64,000 bases of DNA from Bacilli bacterium (GTDB lineage: Bacteria; Bacillota_I; Bacilli_A; RFN20; UBA1709), in NCBI GenBank assembly GCA_017457045.1, contig JAFTIF010000002.1:37080-101079 (forward strand), written 5' to 3'. Positions 7,060-17,929 of this stretch are shown here, piece by piece. Below the pieces are notes generated by a model. The model searched no databases and was not told the origin of the DNA. It worked only from the letters and a program-made list of their open reading frames with translations. The stretch's first letter is position 1; each line of letters opens with the position of its first letter. A program made the translations under genes and the position numbers.

Positions 7060-10000
7060 GTGGCAACTAAAGTAATTAATCAGCCTAACGTATCTGCTGA
7101 AAGAATTGATTTTTCAAAAGTAAGCGGAACATTACCTCTACCTAACTTGGTAGAAATTCAAACAGCTTCTTTCGCTAAATTCATTGATAGTGGATTGAGA
7201 GAAGTATTTAACGATGTATATCCAATCGTCTCTCCAGGTGAAGATTTGGAATTACATTACGTATCATGTAGATTTGACGAATCTAAATACTCTGTAGAAG
7301 AATGTAAAAATCGTGATATGACATATGCTAAACCTTTAAAGGTTACATTACGTTTAATCAACAAAGGTGAAGGCGGAGAAATAAAAGATAGTGAAGTATT
7401 CATGGGAGATTTCCCTTGGATGACAGAAAGTGGCACATTTGTTATCAACGGTGCTGAAAGAGTTATCGTTTCTCAATTAGTTAGATCACCAGGTGCATAC
7501 TTCAGCAAGGGTTTAGATAAATTTGGTAAAGGATTATATGGTGGTGACATCATTCCTTCACGTGGAACTTGGTTAGAATTCGAATCAGATTCTAAAGAAA
7601 CTATTTTTGTTCGTGTTGACAAAACTAGAAAGATTCCAGCAACAGTTCTTTTAGAAGCATTAGGCATTACTTCTAAAGAATATATGATTGAACTATTTGG
7701 TGAAAATAGACATTTATTAAACACAATTGAAAAAGACAACAGTTTATTAGAAGGAACAAATCCTGAAACAGTTATGAAAATGGCTGCAATGGAAATCCAT
7801 AGTAAATTAAGACCAGGTGAACCAGCTACTGAAGAAGGATCAAAGATTTTATTAAAACAAAGATTCTTTGATGCTAAACGTTATGATTTAGCTAAAGCAG
7901 GTCGTTTCAAATTCAATAAAAAATTAGGTGTTTATAATCGTTTAATTAATCGTGACTTAGCAGAAGACTTATGTGATGTTAATGGTGAAGTAATTTACGA
8001 AGCAGGAACACACATTGGTAAAAAAGAATTAGCATACTTAAAATCAATAGAATTATTCGAAAAAGGTGCTCATAAAGTTGAATTAAACTGCAACACAGAA
8101 TTAGATGATTCTAATATGGTTCAAATTGTTAAAGTTTATACAGATGATAAGCATGACAAAGTTACAAATATTATTGGTACTGACTTAAGCATTACTAAGA
8201 AACATGTAACAATCCCAGATATCGTTGCTACTTTCTCATATATGATGAATATCATCGAAGGTTTCGGTGATACAGATGATATCGACCATTTAGGAAATAG
8301 ACGTATTCGTACAATTGGTGAATTATTACAAAATCAATTCAGAATTGGTCTTTCAAGAATGGAAAGAAGCGTAAAAGAAAGAATGACTATTGCTGAAGCA
8401 GGAACAGTTACAGCTCAAAACTTAACTAACATCCGTCCTTTAACATCAGCAATCAAAGAATTCTTTGCTTCATCACAATTATCACAATTCATGGACCAAA
8501 ATAACCCATTAGCAGAATTAACAAATAAACGTAGATTATCTGCTTTAGGTCCAGGTGGTTTATCAAGAGAAAGAGCTGGTATGGAAGTTCGTGACGTTCA
8601 CGTATCTCACTACGGTAGAATCTGTCCTATCGAAACTCCAGAAGGTTCTAACATCGGTCTTATCAATAACATGGCAACATATGCTAGAGTTAATGAATAT
8701 GGCTTTATTGAAACACCATATAGAAAAGTAAACAAAGATACTTTACAAGTATTAGAAGAAACTCAATATTTATCAGCTGATGATGAATTTGATGTAGTAA
8801 TTGCTCAAGCTAACTTAAGATTAGGTGAAAACCAAGAAATCTTAGATGACTTAGTAGTTGCAAGACACCGTGGTGAAAATATCATGGCTAAGAAAGAAGA
8901 CGTTGACTATGTTGACGTTTCTCCAAAACAAATTGTATCAGTTGCTGCTGCATGTATTCCATTCTTAGAAAACGACGATGGACAACGTGCTCTTATGGGT
9001 GCTAACATGCAACGTCAAGCTGTCCCACTATTAAAACCACATTCTCCATTTGTTGGAACAGGTATGGAACATACAATTGCTAGAGACTCAGGTAGTGCTG
9101 TAGTTGCTAAAGCAGATGGTGTTGTTACATTCGTTGATTCAAGAAAGATTGTTGTTGATGATTTCCAAGGTAATAAACATACATATAATTTACAAAAATA
9201 TGTACGTTCAAATGCTGGTACATCAATCAACCAAACACCTATCGTTAATTTAGGTGATAAAGTTGTAAGACAACAAATCATCGCTGACGGTCCAGCTATG
9301 GAAGGCGGAGACCTAGCATTAGGTCAAAACGTAACTATCGCATTCATGACATGGAATGGTTATAACTATGAAGATGCTGTTATCATGTCAGAAAGAATGG
9401 TTAAAGAAGACGTATACACATCAATCCATATTGAAGAATATGACATTGAATGTAGAGATACAAAATTAGGACCTGAAGAAATTACATTAGATATTCCTAA
9501 CGTAAGTAACGATTCAAAAGTTAACTTAGACTATAGAGGTATCGTAATTCCAGGTGCTGAAGTTAAAGAAGGAGATATCTTAGTTGGTAAGATTACTCCA
9601 AAAGGTCAAGGCGAACCTACTCCTGAAGAAAAATTATTAATGGCTATCTTTGGTGAAAAAACTAAAGAAGGTAAAGATAACTCATTAAGAGTTCCTCACG
9701 GTGGTGCTGGTATTGTCTTAGACGTTAAATGTTTCTCAAGAGCAAACGGAGATGAACTTCCTCCAGGTGTAAACGAAGTAGTTCGTGTATACATTGTTCA
9801 AAAGAGAAAAATCTCAGAAGGTGACAAGATGGCAGGACGTCACGGTAACAAAGGTGTTATCTCAAAAATCCTACCAGTCGAAGATATGCCATATTTACCA
9901 GATGGCACACCAGTAGATATCATGTTAAACCCATTAGGTGTTCCTTCTCGTATGAACATCGGTCAAGTATTAGAAGTACACTTAGGTATGGCATGTAAAA

Positions 10001-10629
10001 AATTAGGTATTAAAGTTGCAACTCCTGTATTCGATGGTGTTACTAATGAAGAATTATTAGCATTAATGGAAAAAGCGGGTATGGCAAAAGACGGTAAAAC
10101 AGTTCTTTATGATGGACGTACAGGTGAACCATTTGATGAAAGAATTACTGTAGGTGTTATGTATATGATTAAGTTAGCTCACATGGTTGACGATAAGTTA
10201 CATGCTCGTGCAATTGGTCCATATTCAATGGTTACACAACAACCTTTAGGTGGTAAAGCACAAAACGGTGGTCAAAGATTTGGTGAAATGGAAGTTTGGG
10301 CATTAGAAGCTTATGGTGCTGCTCATACATTACAAGAAATCTTAACAGTTAAATCAGATGATATGATCGGTAGATCAAAAACATATGAAGCAATTATTAA
10401 AGGATTACCAATTCCTCCAGCTGGCGTACCTGAATCATTTAGAGTTTTACAAAAAGAATTACAAGCTCTTGCAATCGATGTTAAATTATTAGATGAAAAT
10501 CTTGAAGAATTAGACATGAAAGAAATTGCAAAAGAAAACGAAAAAGAAGAACGCAAATTATCTGAATCAGTTCGTGAAGCATTAAGCGATGTACGTACTG
10601 AAACAAGATATGTAAGCGACGATGAATAA
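7060..10629 (+). CDS. rpoB: RNA polymerase beta subunit
   Basis: Catalytic subunit of RNA polymerase, 1189 aa, collinear with Bacillus RpoB. The rifampicin-pocket block [13 protein letters not shown] and [11 protein letters not shown] is intact except for Asn at residue 489 (codon 8524-8526), where His is usual (position 526 in E. coli numbering). The C-terminal clamp region includes [11 protein letters not shown] and [15 protein letters not shown]. Start is GTG 7060 after a GGGGTG site. rpoC begins 14 bases downstream. Confidence 0.98.
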   Translation: MATKVINQPNVSAERIDFSKVSGTLPLPNLVEIQTASFAKFIDSGLREVFNDVYPIVSPGEDLELHYVSCRFDESKYSVEECKNRDMTYAKPLKVTLRLINKGEGGEIKDSEVFMGDFPWMTESGTFVINGAERVIVSQLVRSPGAYFSKGLDKFGKGLYGGDIIPSRGTWLEFESDSKETIFVRVDKTRKIPATVLLEALGITSKEYMIELFGENRHLLNTIEKDNSLLEGTNPETVMKMAAMEIHSKLRPGEPATEEGSKILLKQRFFDAKRYDLAKAGRFKFNKKLGVYNRLINRDLAEDLCDVNGEVIYEAGTHIGKKELAYLKSIELFEKGAHKVELNCNTELDDSNMVQIVKVYTDDKHDKVTNIIGTDLSITKKHVTIPDIVATFSYMMNIIEGFGDTDDIDHLGNRRIRTIGELLQNQFRIGLSRMERSVKERMTIAEAGTVTAQNLTNIRPLTSAIKEFFASSQLSQFMDQNNPLAELTNKRRLSALGPGGLSRERAGMEVRDVHVSHYGRICPIETPEGSNIGLINNMATYARVNEYGFIETPYRKVNKDTLQVLEETQYLSADDEFDVVIAQANLRLGENQEILDDLVVARHRGENIMAKKEDVDYVDVSPKQIVSVAAACIPFLENDDGQRALMGANMQRQAVPLLKPHSPFVGTGMEHTIARDSGSAVVAKADGVVTFVDSRKIVVDDFQGNKHTYNLQKYVRSNAGTSINQTPIVNLGDKVVRQQIIADGPAMEGGDLALGQNVTIAFMTWNGYNYEDAVIMSERMVKEDVYTSIHIEEYDIECRDTKLGPEEITLDIPNVSNDSKVNLDYRGIVIPGAEVKEGDILVGKITPKGQGEPTPEEKLLMAIFGEKTKEGKDNSLRVPHGGAGIVLDVKCFSRANGDELPPGVNEVVRVYIVQKRKISEGDKMAGRHGNKGVISKILPVEDMPYLPDGTPVDIMLNPLGVPSRMNIGQVLEVHLGMACKKLGIKVATPVFDGVTNEELLALMEKAGMAKDGKTVLYDGRTGEPFDERITVGVMYMIKLAHMVDDKLHARAIGPYSMVTQQPLGGKAQNGGQRFGEMEVWALEAYGAAHTLQEILTVKSDDMIGRSKTYEAIIKGLPIPPAGVPESFRVLQKELQALAIDVKLLDENLEELDMKEIAKENEKEERKLSESVREALSDVRTETRYVSDDE

Positions 10630-10643
10630 GGAGGGTAAGTGAA

Positions 10644-13600
10644 ATGTTTGATATTAATCATTTTTCAGCTATTCAAGTTGGATTAGCATCTCCTGAAAAA
10701 ATCCGTAGTTGGTCATATGGTGAAGTAACAAAACCAGAAACAATCAACTATCGTTCACAAAAACCTGAAAGAGACGGCTTATTCTGTGAAAAGATTTTCG
10801 GTCCTAGTAAAGACTACGAATGTTATTGCGGAAAATATAAGAAAATCCGTTTCTCAGGCATCGTTTGTGAAAAGTGTGGAGTAGAAGTTACTACAAAGTC
10901 AGTTCGTAGAGAAAGAATGGGTCATATCGAATTAGCAACACCAGTTGCACACATTTGGTATTTAAAAGGCATTCCTTCACGTATGGCTCAAGTATTAGAT
11001 GTTCCACCAAAAGATTTAGAAGAAGTAATTTACTTTATTTCTCATATCTGTTTAAATCCAGGTAATACAACACTTTTACAAAAAGGTGAAGTATTCGATG
11101 AACAAAAAGCTAGACCTAGATTTGTATCTATCGTTAGAGATATTCAAGCTACTTTAGATCCTGAAAGCAATGAATATAAAGATGCAAGCTGGTTAGTTGA
11201 TAAAATGGAAAATACAAAAGAAGCTTTTGACTTCTACACATATTCAAACTTCATCTCTAAATATACAGGAGCTGAATTCGGAGTAGGTGCTGAAGCAGTT
11301 CAACGCTTATTAAAAGAAGTTGATGTTCAAGCTGAATTTGATAAAGTCCAAAAAGAATTACGTGAAACTCAAGGTCAAAAGAACCAAAAAAGACAAAAAC
11401 TAATTAAACGTCTAGAAGTTCTTGAATCATTCCGTCAATCAGATAACAAACCTGAATGGATGATTCTTGATGTTTTACCAGTAATTCCACCAGATTTACG
11501 TCCAATGTTAGCATTAGACGGTGGTAGATTCGCAACAAGTGATTTAAATGATCTTTATAGAAGAGTTATCACTCGTAATATCCGTTTGAAAAAATTATTA
11601 GAAATCCACGCTCCAAGCGTAATCTTAATGAATGAAAAACGTATGTTACAAGAAGCAGTTGATGCTTTAATCGACAATGGTCGTAGAGCAAAACCTGTAA
11701 GTGGTGCATCAGGAAGAACATTAAAATCATTATCACACACATTAAAAGGTAAACAAGGTCGTTTCCGTCAAAACTTATTAGGTAAACGTGTTGACTATTC
11801 AGGACGTTCAGTTATCGCTGTTGGTCCATCATTAAAGATGTATCAATGTGGTATTCCTCGTGAAATGGCTGTTCAATTATTTAAACCATTCATCGCAAGT
11901 GAAATGATTAAGCAAGGAATTGCTACAGGTCATAAATTTGCAGACCGTTTAATCGAAAGATATGACGAAAGAGTTTGGGATATTGTTGAACAAGTAATTG
12001 TTGACCACCCAGTATTATTAAACCGTGCTCCTACATTACATAGACTTGGTATTCAAGCATTCGAACCAGTTTTAGTAGAAGGTAGAGCAATTAGATTACA
12101 CCCATTAGTAACTCCAGATTTCAACGCTGACTTCGACGGTGACCAAATGGCTGTTCACGTACCATTAGGTAAAGAAGCAATTGCTGAAGCAAGAAAATTA
12201 ATGTTAGGCGCTGGAAACATTTTAGGTCCTAAAGATGGTAAACCTATCGTTACTCCATCTCAAGACATGGTTTTAGGTAACTACTATTTAACTCTTGAAG
12301 AAAACCAAGAAGACTTCTGGGAAAAAGAATATACATCTAGATTTGGTAAAAAACCAGTCGAAGAAATTAAACTTATCGAAGAAGATTTCAAAGGTGCTAA
12401 CATTGTTGCATTACAATCATTCTCATTCGATCAAGAAAAAGGTGTATATAACTATAAAGCATTAGCAACATTCTTCCCAATGGAAGATGGTAAAGAAGAA
12501 ATCGTTAATGTTGAAAAAGAAGGAACTATCGATCCAAATACAGCAAGTGTTGACGAAAAGATGGTTAACTTAGAAAAAGCAGACAGATATTTCTTATTTG
12601 CTAATAGTGAAGGTAAAGTATTCTCAACAGTAGAAGATGTAATGTTAGCTTATGAAACTAAACAATTACACATTCATAACAGAATCGCTGTTAGAGCTGC
12701 ATCTTTAAAGAATTCTACATTTACTGAAGAACAAAATAAATGCTTCATTATGACAACTCCAGGTAAGATTATTTTCAATAGAATTTTCCCTGAAGGATTC
12801 CCATATTTAGCATGTTCTGAAGCAGCAAACTTCATTGCTACACCAGATAGATTCTTTATCAAACCTGGCGTAAATGTTAAAGAATATATCCAATCACAAA
12901 AAGTGAACGGACCTCATAACAAAAAAGACTTAGGTAAAGTAATCAATGAAATCTTCTCTAGATTCGGAACACATGAAACATCAATCATGTTAGACAAGAT
13001 GAAAGACCAAGGTTTCCAATACGCTACAATTGCTGGTATCACAGTTTCAATTGATGACATCGCAATCGTTCGTGGTAAAGAAAAACTTTACGAAGAAGCT
13101 GAAAGAAAAGTTGAATTATATAAAGAATTATTCAACCGTGGTTTATTAACTGATGAAGAAAGACATAAACACGTAATCACAATTTGGGAAGATGCTAAGA
13201 AAGAAATTCAAAAAATCTTAAACATCCAATTAAAGAGTGACGTTAAGAACCCAATCTATATGATGGCTGATTCTGGTGCTCGTGGTAGTGCATCTCACTT
13301 CTTACAATTAGCTGGTATGCGTGGTCTTATGAATAAGCCATCAGGTGATATTATTGAACTTCCAATCAAATCTTGTTTCCGTGAAGGATTAAAGGTTTCT
13401 GAATTCTTCATTTCTACTCACGGTACTCGTAAGGGTGGTGCTGATACTGCTTTAAAAACAGCTGAATCAGGTTACTTAACAAGAAGATTAGTAGACGTTG
13501 CACAAGACGTTATCGTAAGAGAAGATGACTGTGGTACAGATCATGGTACTGTAGTTTATAAGATTATTGATACATCAGATGGATCAACAATCGAACCATT

Positions 13601-14702
13601 CTTCGATAGATTAGTTGGTCGTTATCCAATGCATGACGTTGTTAACCCAAATACAGGCGAAGTAATCGTTGATAAAGATACAATGATTGATGAAGAAACT
13701 GCAAAAATTATCGAAGCTGTAGGTATTACAGAAGTTGAAATTAGAACATTATTTGGCTGTCAAACACATGATGGTGTTTGTGCTAAATGTTATGGTAGAA
13801 ACTTAGCAACTGGTTTACAAGTAACAAGAGGAGAAGCAGTAGGAGTTATGGCTGCTCAATCAATCGGTGAACCAGGTACACAATTAACAATGCGTACTTT
13901 CCACACTGGTGGTGTTGCTGGTGGTAGCGATATCACTCAAGGTTTACCTCGTGTTCAAGAATTATTTGAATCTCGTAACCCTAAAGGTGAAGCAGTTATC
14001 TCTGATATCACAGGTACAGTAAGCATTAATGATGATGATATTGACCGTCCAATCGTTACAGTTGCAAATGAATTAGAATCTATGGAATATGCAATCCCAT
14101 ATGGTGCTAAATTACGTGTAAAAGATGGCGATAAAGTAAGAAATGGTCAAAAGATCACTGAAGGTGCTATCAACCCTAAACGTTTATTAGAAGTAAGCGA
14201 TGTTGAAACAGTTGAAAAATATATCTTAAAAGAAGTACAAAAAGTATATCGTCCAAAACAAGGTATCGAAATTTCAGATAAACACATCGAAGTTATGGTA
14301 CGTCAAATGTTTAAGAAAGTCTTAATCATTGAAGGCGGAGATACAGAATTACTTCCTGGTAGAAAAGTAGACATCTTCCACTTCACAAAAGTCAACCAAG
14401 AAGCATTCTTAAACGGCAAACGTCCAGCAGTAGCTAGACCAATCGTTTTAGGTATTACAAAAGCTTCATTGGAAACAGAAAGCTTCTTATCAGCTGCATC
14501 ATTCCAAGAAACAACACGTGTCTTAACAGATGCTGCTACAAAAGGTAAGATTGACTACTTACACGGCTTAAAAGAAAACGTTATTATCGGTAAATTAATT
14601 CCAGCAGGTACAGGATTAAATCCAATCGTAACTGAAGAGGAAGAAGTTGAAGTAGAAAACGTTGAAGCTGTAGAAGAAAACTTACAAGAAGTAAACGAAT
14701 AA
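10644..14702 (+). CDS. rpoC: RNA polymerase beta' subunit
   Basis: Catalytic subunit of 1352 aa. The N-terminal zinc site (CYCGKYK and CEKCG) is intact, the Mg-binding active site reads [12 protein letters not shown], and the second zinc site is formed by the Cys of DDCGTDHG and the later [11 protein letters not shown]. The trigger-loop block is [16 protein letters not shown]. Overall length exceeds Bacillus RpoC by about 150 aa, part of it between about residues 550 and 720. AAGGAGGG precedes the ATG. Transcription ends at the hairpin at 14708. Confidence 0.98.
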   Translation: MFDINHFSAIQVGLASPEKIRSWSYGEVTKPETINYRSQKPERDGLFCEKIFGPSKDYECYCGKYKKIRFSGIVCEKCGVEVTTKSVRRERMGHIELATPVAHIWYLKGIPSRMAQVLDVPPKDLEEVIYFISHICLNPGNTTLLQKGEVFDEQKARPRFVSIVRDIQATLDPESNEYKDASWLVDKMENTKEAFDFYTYSNFISKYTGAEFGVGAEAVQRLLKEVDVQAEFDKVQKELRETQGQKNQKRQKLIKRLEVLESFRQSDNKPEWMILDVLPVIPPDLRPMLALDGGRFATSDLNDLYRRVITRNIRLKKLLEIHAPSVILMNEKRMLQEAVDALIDNGRRAKPVSGASGRTLKSLSHTLKGKQGRFRQNLLGKRVDYSGRSVIAVGPSLKMYQCGIPREMAVQLFKPFIASEMIKQGIATGHKFADRLIERYDERVWDIVEQVIVDHPVLLNRAPTLHRLGIQAFEPVLVEGRAIRLHPLVTPDFNADFDGDQMAVHVPLGKEAIAEARKLMLGAGNILGPKDGKPIVTPSQDMVLGNYYLTLEENQEDFWEKEYTSRFGKKPVEEIKLIEEDFKGANIVALQSFSFDQEKGVYNYKALATFFPMEDGKEEIVNVEKEGTIDPNTASVDEKMVNLEKADRYFLFANSEGKVFSTVEDVMLAYETKQLHIHNRIAVRAASLKNSTFTEEQNKCFIMTTPGKIIFNRIFPEGFPYLACSEAANFIATPDRFFIKPGVNVKEYIQSQKVNGPHNKKDLGKVINEIFSRFGTHETSIMLDKMKDQGFQYATIAGITVSIDDIAIVRGKEKLYEEAERKVELYKELFNRGLLTDEERHKHVITIWEDAKKEIQKILNIQLKSDVKNPIYMMADSGARGSASHFLQLAGMRGLMNKPSGDIIELPIKSCFREGLKVSEFFISTHGTRKGGADTALKTAESGYLTRRLVDVAQDVIVREDDCGTDHGTVVYKIIDTSDGSTIEPFFDRLVGRYPMHDVVNPNTGEVIVDKDTMIDEETAKIIEAVGITEVEIRTLFGCQTHDGVCAKCYGRNLATGLQVTRGEAVGVMAAQSIGEPGTQLTMRTFHTGGVAGGSDITQGLPRVQELFESRNPKGEAVISDITGTVSINDDDIDRPIVTVANELESMEYAIPYGAKLRVKDGDKVRNGQKITEGAINPKRLLEVSDVETVEKYILKEVQKVYRPKQGIEISDKHIEVMVRQMFKKVLIIEGGDTELLPGRKVDIFHFTKVNQEAFLNGKRPAVARPIVLGITKASLETESFLSAASFQETTRVLTDAATKGKIDYLHGLKENVIIGKLIPAGTGLNPIVTEEEEVEVENVEAVEENLQEVNE

Positions 14703-14707
14703 GAATA

Positions 14708-14735
14708 AACCTCTAGTAAAACTAGAGGTTTTTTT
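14708..14735 (+). terminator. Terminator after rpoC
   Basis: Perfect 10-bp stem AACCTCTAGT/ACTAGAGGTT with an AAA loop and a T run. Confidence 0.92.
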
Positions 14736-14749
14736 ATTTTTAAATTTTA

Positions 14750-14778
14750 TTGACATTGAACATATATTTAATTATAAT
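14750..14778 (+). promoter_or_regulatory. Promoter of the metNIQ operon
   Basis: Consensus TTGACA and TATAAT separated by 17 bases, the best promoter in the window. The predicted transcript start is just before the T-box leader. The 12-mer ATTGACATTGAA that contains the -35 box is repeated at 14789. Confidence 0.88.
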
Positions 14779-14794
14779 TATTTTATAAATTGAC

Positions 14795-15044
14795 ATTGAA
14801 AAGAAAAGTAATTCATAGATTTTTATGAGTAGAGAGCTTGGTTAGGTGAAAGCAAGTGATAAAAAGATGAATGAAAATGGTCTTGGAGTCGCATTCTTGA
14901 TATGTAAGGAATGACGTGTTCGCCCGTTAAAGCGAGAAGGTATGATTGTACCTAGTAAGGTTAGTCTAGTGATAGACTAATGAATAAAGGTGGTAACACG
15001 AAGTATTTACACTCTCGTCCTTTAAGGAATGAGAGTTTTTTTAT
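14795..15044 (+). promoter_or_regulatory. Methionine T-box leader before metNIQ
   Basis: Stem I features are present: the AGTA turn with AGAGAGC (14829-14837), the GGTGAAA-type apical part, and the 3' side CTTGGAGTC. The likely specifier codon is ATG (14877-14879), followed by a G. The T-box core AAAGGTGGTAACACG (14986-15000) precedes a terminator ACTCTC/GAGAGT (15011-15036) with a T run. Uncharged tRNA-Met should therefore permit transcription of the methionine importer. Confidence 0.88.
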
Positions 15045-15065
15045 TGTTTTATAGGAGGTGTGAAA

Positions 15066-16175
15066 ATGATTAATATCTCACATTTAAAGAAAAATTTCGG
15101 TGACTTCGCAGTTTTAGATGATGTTTCTTTACACATTGAAAAAGGTGACGTCTATGGAATTCTTGGTTTATCAGGTGCAGGTAAATCAACATTAATTAGA
15201 TGTATCAATGGATTAGAAACTCCTGATAGTGGTGAAATTCGTTATAAAGATGAATTGATATTCGGAGAAAATAAACAAATAGATCGCAGTCAAAGAAGAA
15301 AAATTGCAATGATTTTCCAACAATTCAATTTACTTCAACAAGTTAATGTTTTAAAAAATGTTAATATTGCATTAAGTATTGATTCTAAGCAAAATAACTA
15401 TGATAAAGAAGAAGTAAAAAAACTCAAGGAAAAGTACAAAGTTTTATTAAAGAATTGTTCGAAGGATGAAGCGAAAACTTTAAAAAGAAAATGTAAGGAA
15501 GAAATTGCAAAAGTTAAGTATAAAGAAGCTTTTGATGCTTTAGAAAAAGTTGATTTAGTAGATAAATGGGATGCATATCCTTCTCAATTATCTGGTGGTC
15601 AAAAGCAACGTGTTGCGATTGCACGTGCTTTAATGACTAATCCTGAAGTTTTACTTTCAGATGAAGCTACAAGTGCATTAGACCCTGAAACAACTACATC
15701 AATCCTAAATCTATTAAAAAAGCTTAATAGAAAATATGGATTAACAATCATACTTATTTCACATCAAATGAATGTAATTCAAGAAATATGTAATAAGGTT
15801 GCAATTATTGATAAAGCAAAAATTGTGGAGCAAGGATTATTAAGTGAAGTATTTTTAAATCCTAAAACAAGCACTGCCAAAAAATTAATTTATTCAGGAA
15901 AATTAAATACTGAATTATCAAATGATAAATATATTAGATTAACATTCTCAGGTAATACAGATGAACCATTAATCGCGAACATTGTACAAGATTGTAATAT
16001 CTTAGTTTCAATTGTATATGCGAATACATGGTTGGTAGAAGAAAAAATATATGGTCAAATTATCTTTAAACTTCCTTCAAAGACCAAGGATATTCAAAAA
16101 TTAAAAGATTATTTAGACAATAAGAAAGTAGAATACATGGAGGTGGGCAAAGATGAACTTGGAAAATCTATTTAA
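15066..16175 (+). CDS. metN: Methionine ABC transporter ATP-binding protein
   Basis: ATPase of the MetNIQ methionine importer. Walker A is GLSGAGKST (34-42), the signature LSGGQ (175-179) and Walker B VLLSDE (195-200). The C-terminal NIL domain (about 290-365), which senses methionine in this family, is present. About 38 extra, highly charged residues (about 107-150) lie between the Q-loop and the signature, where family members have a short link. Start 15066 has AGGAGG seven bases upstream; the in-frame GTG at 15060 overlaps that site. The Met T-box supports methionine as the substrate. Confidence 0.94.
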   Translation: MINISHLKKNFGDFAVLDDVSLHIEKGDVYGILGLSGAGKSTLIRCINGLETPDSGEIRYKDELIFGENKQIDRSQRRKIAMIFQQFNLLQQVNVLKNVNIALSIDSKQNNYDKEEVKKLKEKYKVLLKNCSKDEAKTLKRKCKEEIAKVKYKEAFDALEKVDLVDKWDAYPSQLSGGQKQRVAIARALMTNPEVLLSDEATSALDPETTTSILNLLKKLNRKYGLTIILISHQMNVIQEICNKVAIIDKAKIVEQGLLSEVFLNPKTSTAKKLIYSGKLNTELSNDKYIRLTFSGNTDEPLIANIVQDCNILVSIVYANTWLVEEKIYGQIIFKLPSKTKDIQKLKDYLDNKKVEYMEVGKDELGKSI

Positions 16176-16818
16176 GGCATTTGTTGATACTTTGCTTATG
16201 ACAGGTATTTCGACGATTCTTGCCTATATAATCGGCCTTCCTGTAGGTGTGTTATTAAATGTAACTTCTAAAAAAGGAATTAGACCAAATAAAGTAATTA
16301 ATTCAATCTTAGGAACAATTGTAAATGTATTAAGATCAATTCCTTGCTTGTTGTTAATTATTATTTTGATTCCTCTTTCTAATGTTATTTTAGGAAAAGG
16401 AGAATGGTCAGGACATTGGTATAGTATGATTATTCCTCTTGTTTTCACTTCATTTGCATTTGTTGCAAGAATGGTTGAACAAGCATTAAATGAAGTCGAT
16501 GCAGGAGAAGTAGAAGCTATTAAATCATTAGGTGCAAGTAACTGGCAATTAATCACTAAAGTTATTATACCTGAATCAAGAACTAGTTTGATTTCTGGTT
16601 TTGCAGTTACTATTGTATCTATTATTGGATATACATCATTTGCTGGTTATATCGCAGCAGGTGGATTAATTGTTGAAGCATTTAACTTAGGTTATTATGG
16701 AACTGATAAGTTAGGAATGTGGATTTGTGTTATATTTGTAGTTGTTATTGTTCAAGTCTTACAAGAAGCAGGACTTGCTATTGCTAAAAAGGTAGATAAA
16801 AGGAGAGTGTTAAAATGA
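16153..16818 (+). CDS. metI: Methionine ABC transporter permease
   Basis: Inner-membrane permease of 221 aa with about five hydrophobic helices and the coupling loop EVEAIKSLGASNWQLITKVIIPES (about 116-139), which docks onto MetN. It overlaps the metN end by 23 bases, with GGAGGTGGG inside metN as its ribosome site. Its stop is TGA, forming an ATGA overlap with metQ; it is the only intact gene in the window ending in TGA, and a TAA follows two codons later in the same frame. Confidence 0.95.
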   Translation: MNLENLFKAFVDTLLMTGISTILAYIIGLPVGVLLNVTSKKGIRPNKVINSILGTIVNVLRSIPCLLLIIILIPLSNVILGKGEWSGHWYSMIIPLVFTSFAFVARMVEQALNEVDAGEVEAIKSLGASNWQLITKVIIPESRTSLISGFAVTIVSIIGYTSFAGYIAAGGLIVEAFNLGYYGTDKLGMWICVIFVVVIVQVLQEAGLAIAKKVDKRRVLK

Positions 16819-17630
16819 AAAAAGTAAACTTATTTCCGGTAGTTTTATTAACTGTTGCATCACTTCTTACTTCATGTGGAAATGATGAAAACACAATTAG
16901 AGTTGGTGCATCCCCAACACCTCATGCTGAAATCTTAAATAGTGATATTGTTCAAGATTATGTAGAAGCACAAGGTTATAAACTTAAAGTTACAATTTAT
17001 CAAGATTATGTAACACCAAATAAGGCTTTAAATGATGAAGGAATTGATGCTAACTATTTCCAACATACTCCATATTTATTAGAAGAAGTTGAAGCTAAAG
17101 GTTATGATATAGTTAAAGCTTGTGAAGTACATTATGAGCCATTAAACCTATATTCAAAAACTAAGGTTGAAGATTTTACAAATAAAACAATTTCTATTAT
17201 TAATGATGTTTCTAATGTTGAAAGAGCATTGGCTTTATTAAAAGCAAATAACATTATTGGTGGATACACAATGGATGGATTCAATCCAAGTAAGCCTAAT
17301 GACTATATTACTGATTCTAAGGTTACTTTGGAATGTTTAGATCCTGGTTTACTTGCTAATAAAGTAAACGATGATGGTATTGCAGTTATTCCTGGTAACT
17401 ATGCTTTAACTGCATGGGGAGCTAGTAAATCTGTAGAATATAAAGTTTTAGGTGAATCTGAAGCTGTAGCTGGTCAAAAAGCAAATATTATTGCTGTAAG
17501 AAAAGAAAATTTAAACAGTGAAAAAACAAAAGTATTATGTGATGCATTATCACAAGCTGCATTAGCTGAATTCATGGTTGAAAAATATGGTTCAACTGTG
17601 GTTTATTCATATAAGGATTTTAGATTATAA
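16815..17630 (+). CDS. metQ: Methionine-binding lipoprotein MetQ
   Basis: Extracytoplasmic methionine-binding protein anchored to the membrane. The N-terminus is a lipoprotein signal with lipobox LTSC (C21), followed by the NlpA-family start IRVGASPTPHAEIL and the conserved DANYFQHTPYL block. 271 aa is normal. It overlaps metI by four bases (ATGA) and ends at a strong terminator. Confidence 0.95.
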   Translation: MKKVNLFPVVLLTVASLLTSCGNDENTIRVGASPTPHAEILNSDIVQDYVEAQGYKLKVTIYQDYVTPNKALNDEGIDANYFQHTPYLLEEVEAKGYDIVKACEVHYEPLNLYSKTKVEDFTNKTISIINDVSNVERALALLKANNIIGGYTMDGFNPSKPNDYITDSKVTLECLDPGLLANKVNDDGIAVIPGNYALTAWGASKSVEYKVLGESEAVAGQKANIIAVRKENLNSEKTKVLCDALSQAALAEFMVEKYGSTVVYSYKDFRL

Positions 17631-17640
17631 ACTAATAAAG

Positions 17641-17670
17641 AGATTATAGTATAACTATAATCTTTTTTTT
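17641..17670 (+). terminator. Terminator after metQ
   Basis: Stem AGATTATAGT/ACTATAATCT with an ATA loop and eight Ts. Confidence 0.92.
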
Positions 17671-17671
17671 A

Positions 17672-17699
17672 TTGACTTATATTATTTATATGATAATAT
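17672..17699 (+). promoter_or_regulatory. Probable promoter of the lysine riboswitch transcript
   Basis: TTGACT and TAATAT with a 16-base spacer, just upstream of the riboswitch. Confidence 0.55.
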
Positions 17700-17711
17700 A
17701 TACATGTAAAT

Positions 17712-17909
17712 TTATAGAGGACGCGATGTAGAAGAGTATCTTATCTAGAAGGCATTCAATGATGATATGAAAAAGGCAACCATCGCCGAACGAATTAAGA
17801 AGGCGTTTTTAGTTCGTGGGGTTATAGGAAATACCTATGACACTCCTACTTGATTTAAGTAGAGGCGCTAATATATTACTTATAAGCGTCTTAAAGGCGC
17901 TTTTTTTAT
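17712..17909 (+). promoter_or_regulatory. Lysine riboswitch (L box)
   Basis: The conserved L-box blocks appear in order: TAGAGGACGCG, AAGAGTA, AAAAGGC, ATCGCCGAACG, then GGGGTTATAGG and CTATGACACTCC. The expression platform is a hairpin AAGCGTC/GGCGCTT (17884-17902) with seven Ts, and an upstream AGAGGCGCT that can pair with parts of it as antiterminator. Lysine binding should shut off the transporter downstream. Confidence 0.88.
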
Positions 17910-17929
17910 TGCCTAGAAAGGATTTATTT

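Noticed and set aside
7257..10661. Several antisense open frames across rpoB
   Set aside because: They mirror the conserved sense gene and lack ribosome sites.
16816..16818. UGA decoded as Trp
   Set aside because: No in-frame TGA is seen inside any conserved gene and Trp is TGG, so table 11 is kept; the question is recorded as a finding about stop use only.
17837..17929. N-terminal extension of the NhaC-type transporter
   Set aside because: It is encoded by the lysine riboswitch and its terminator.
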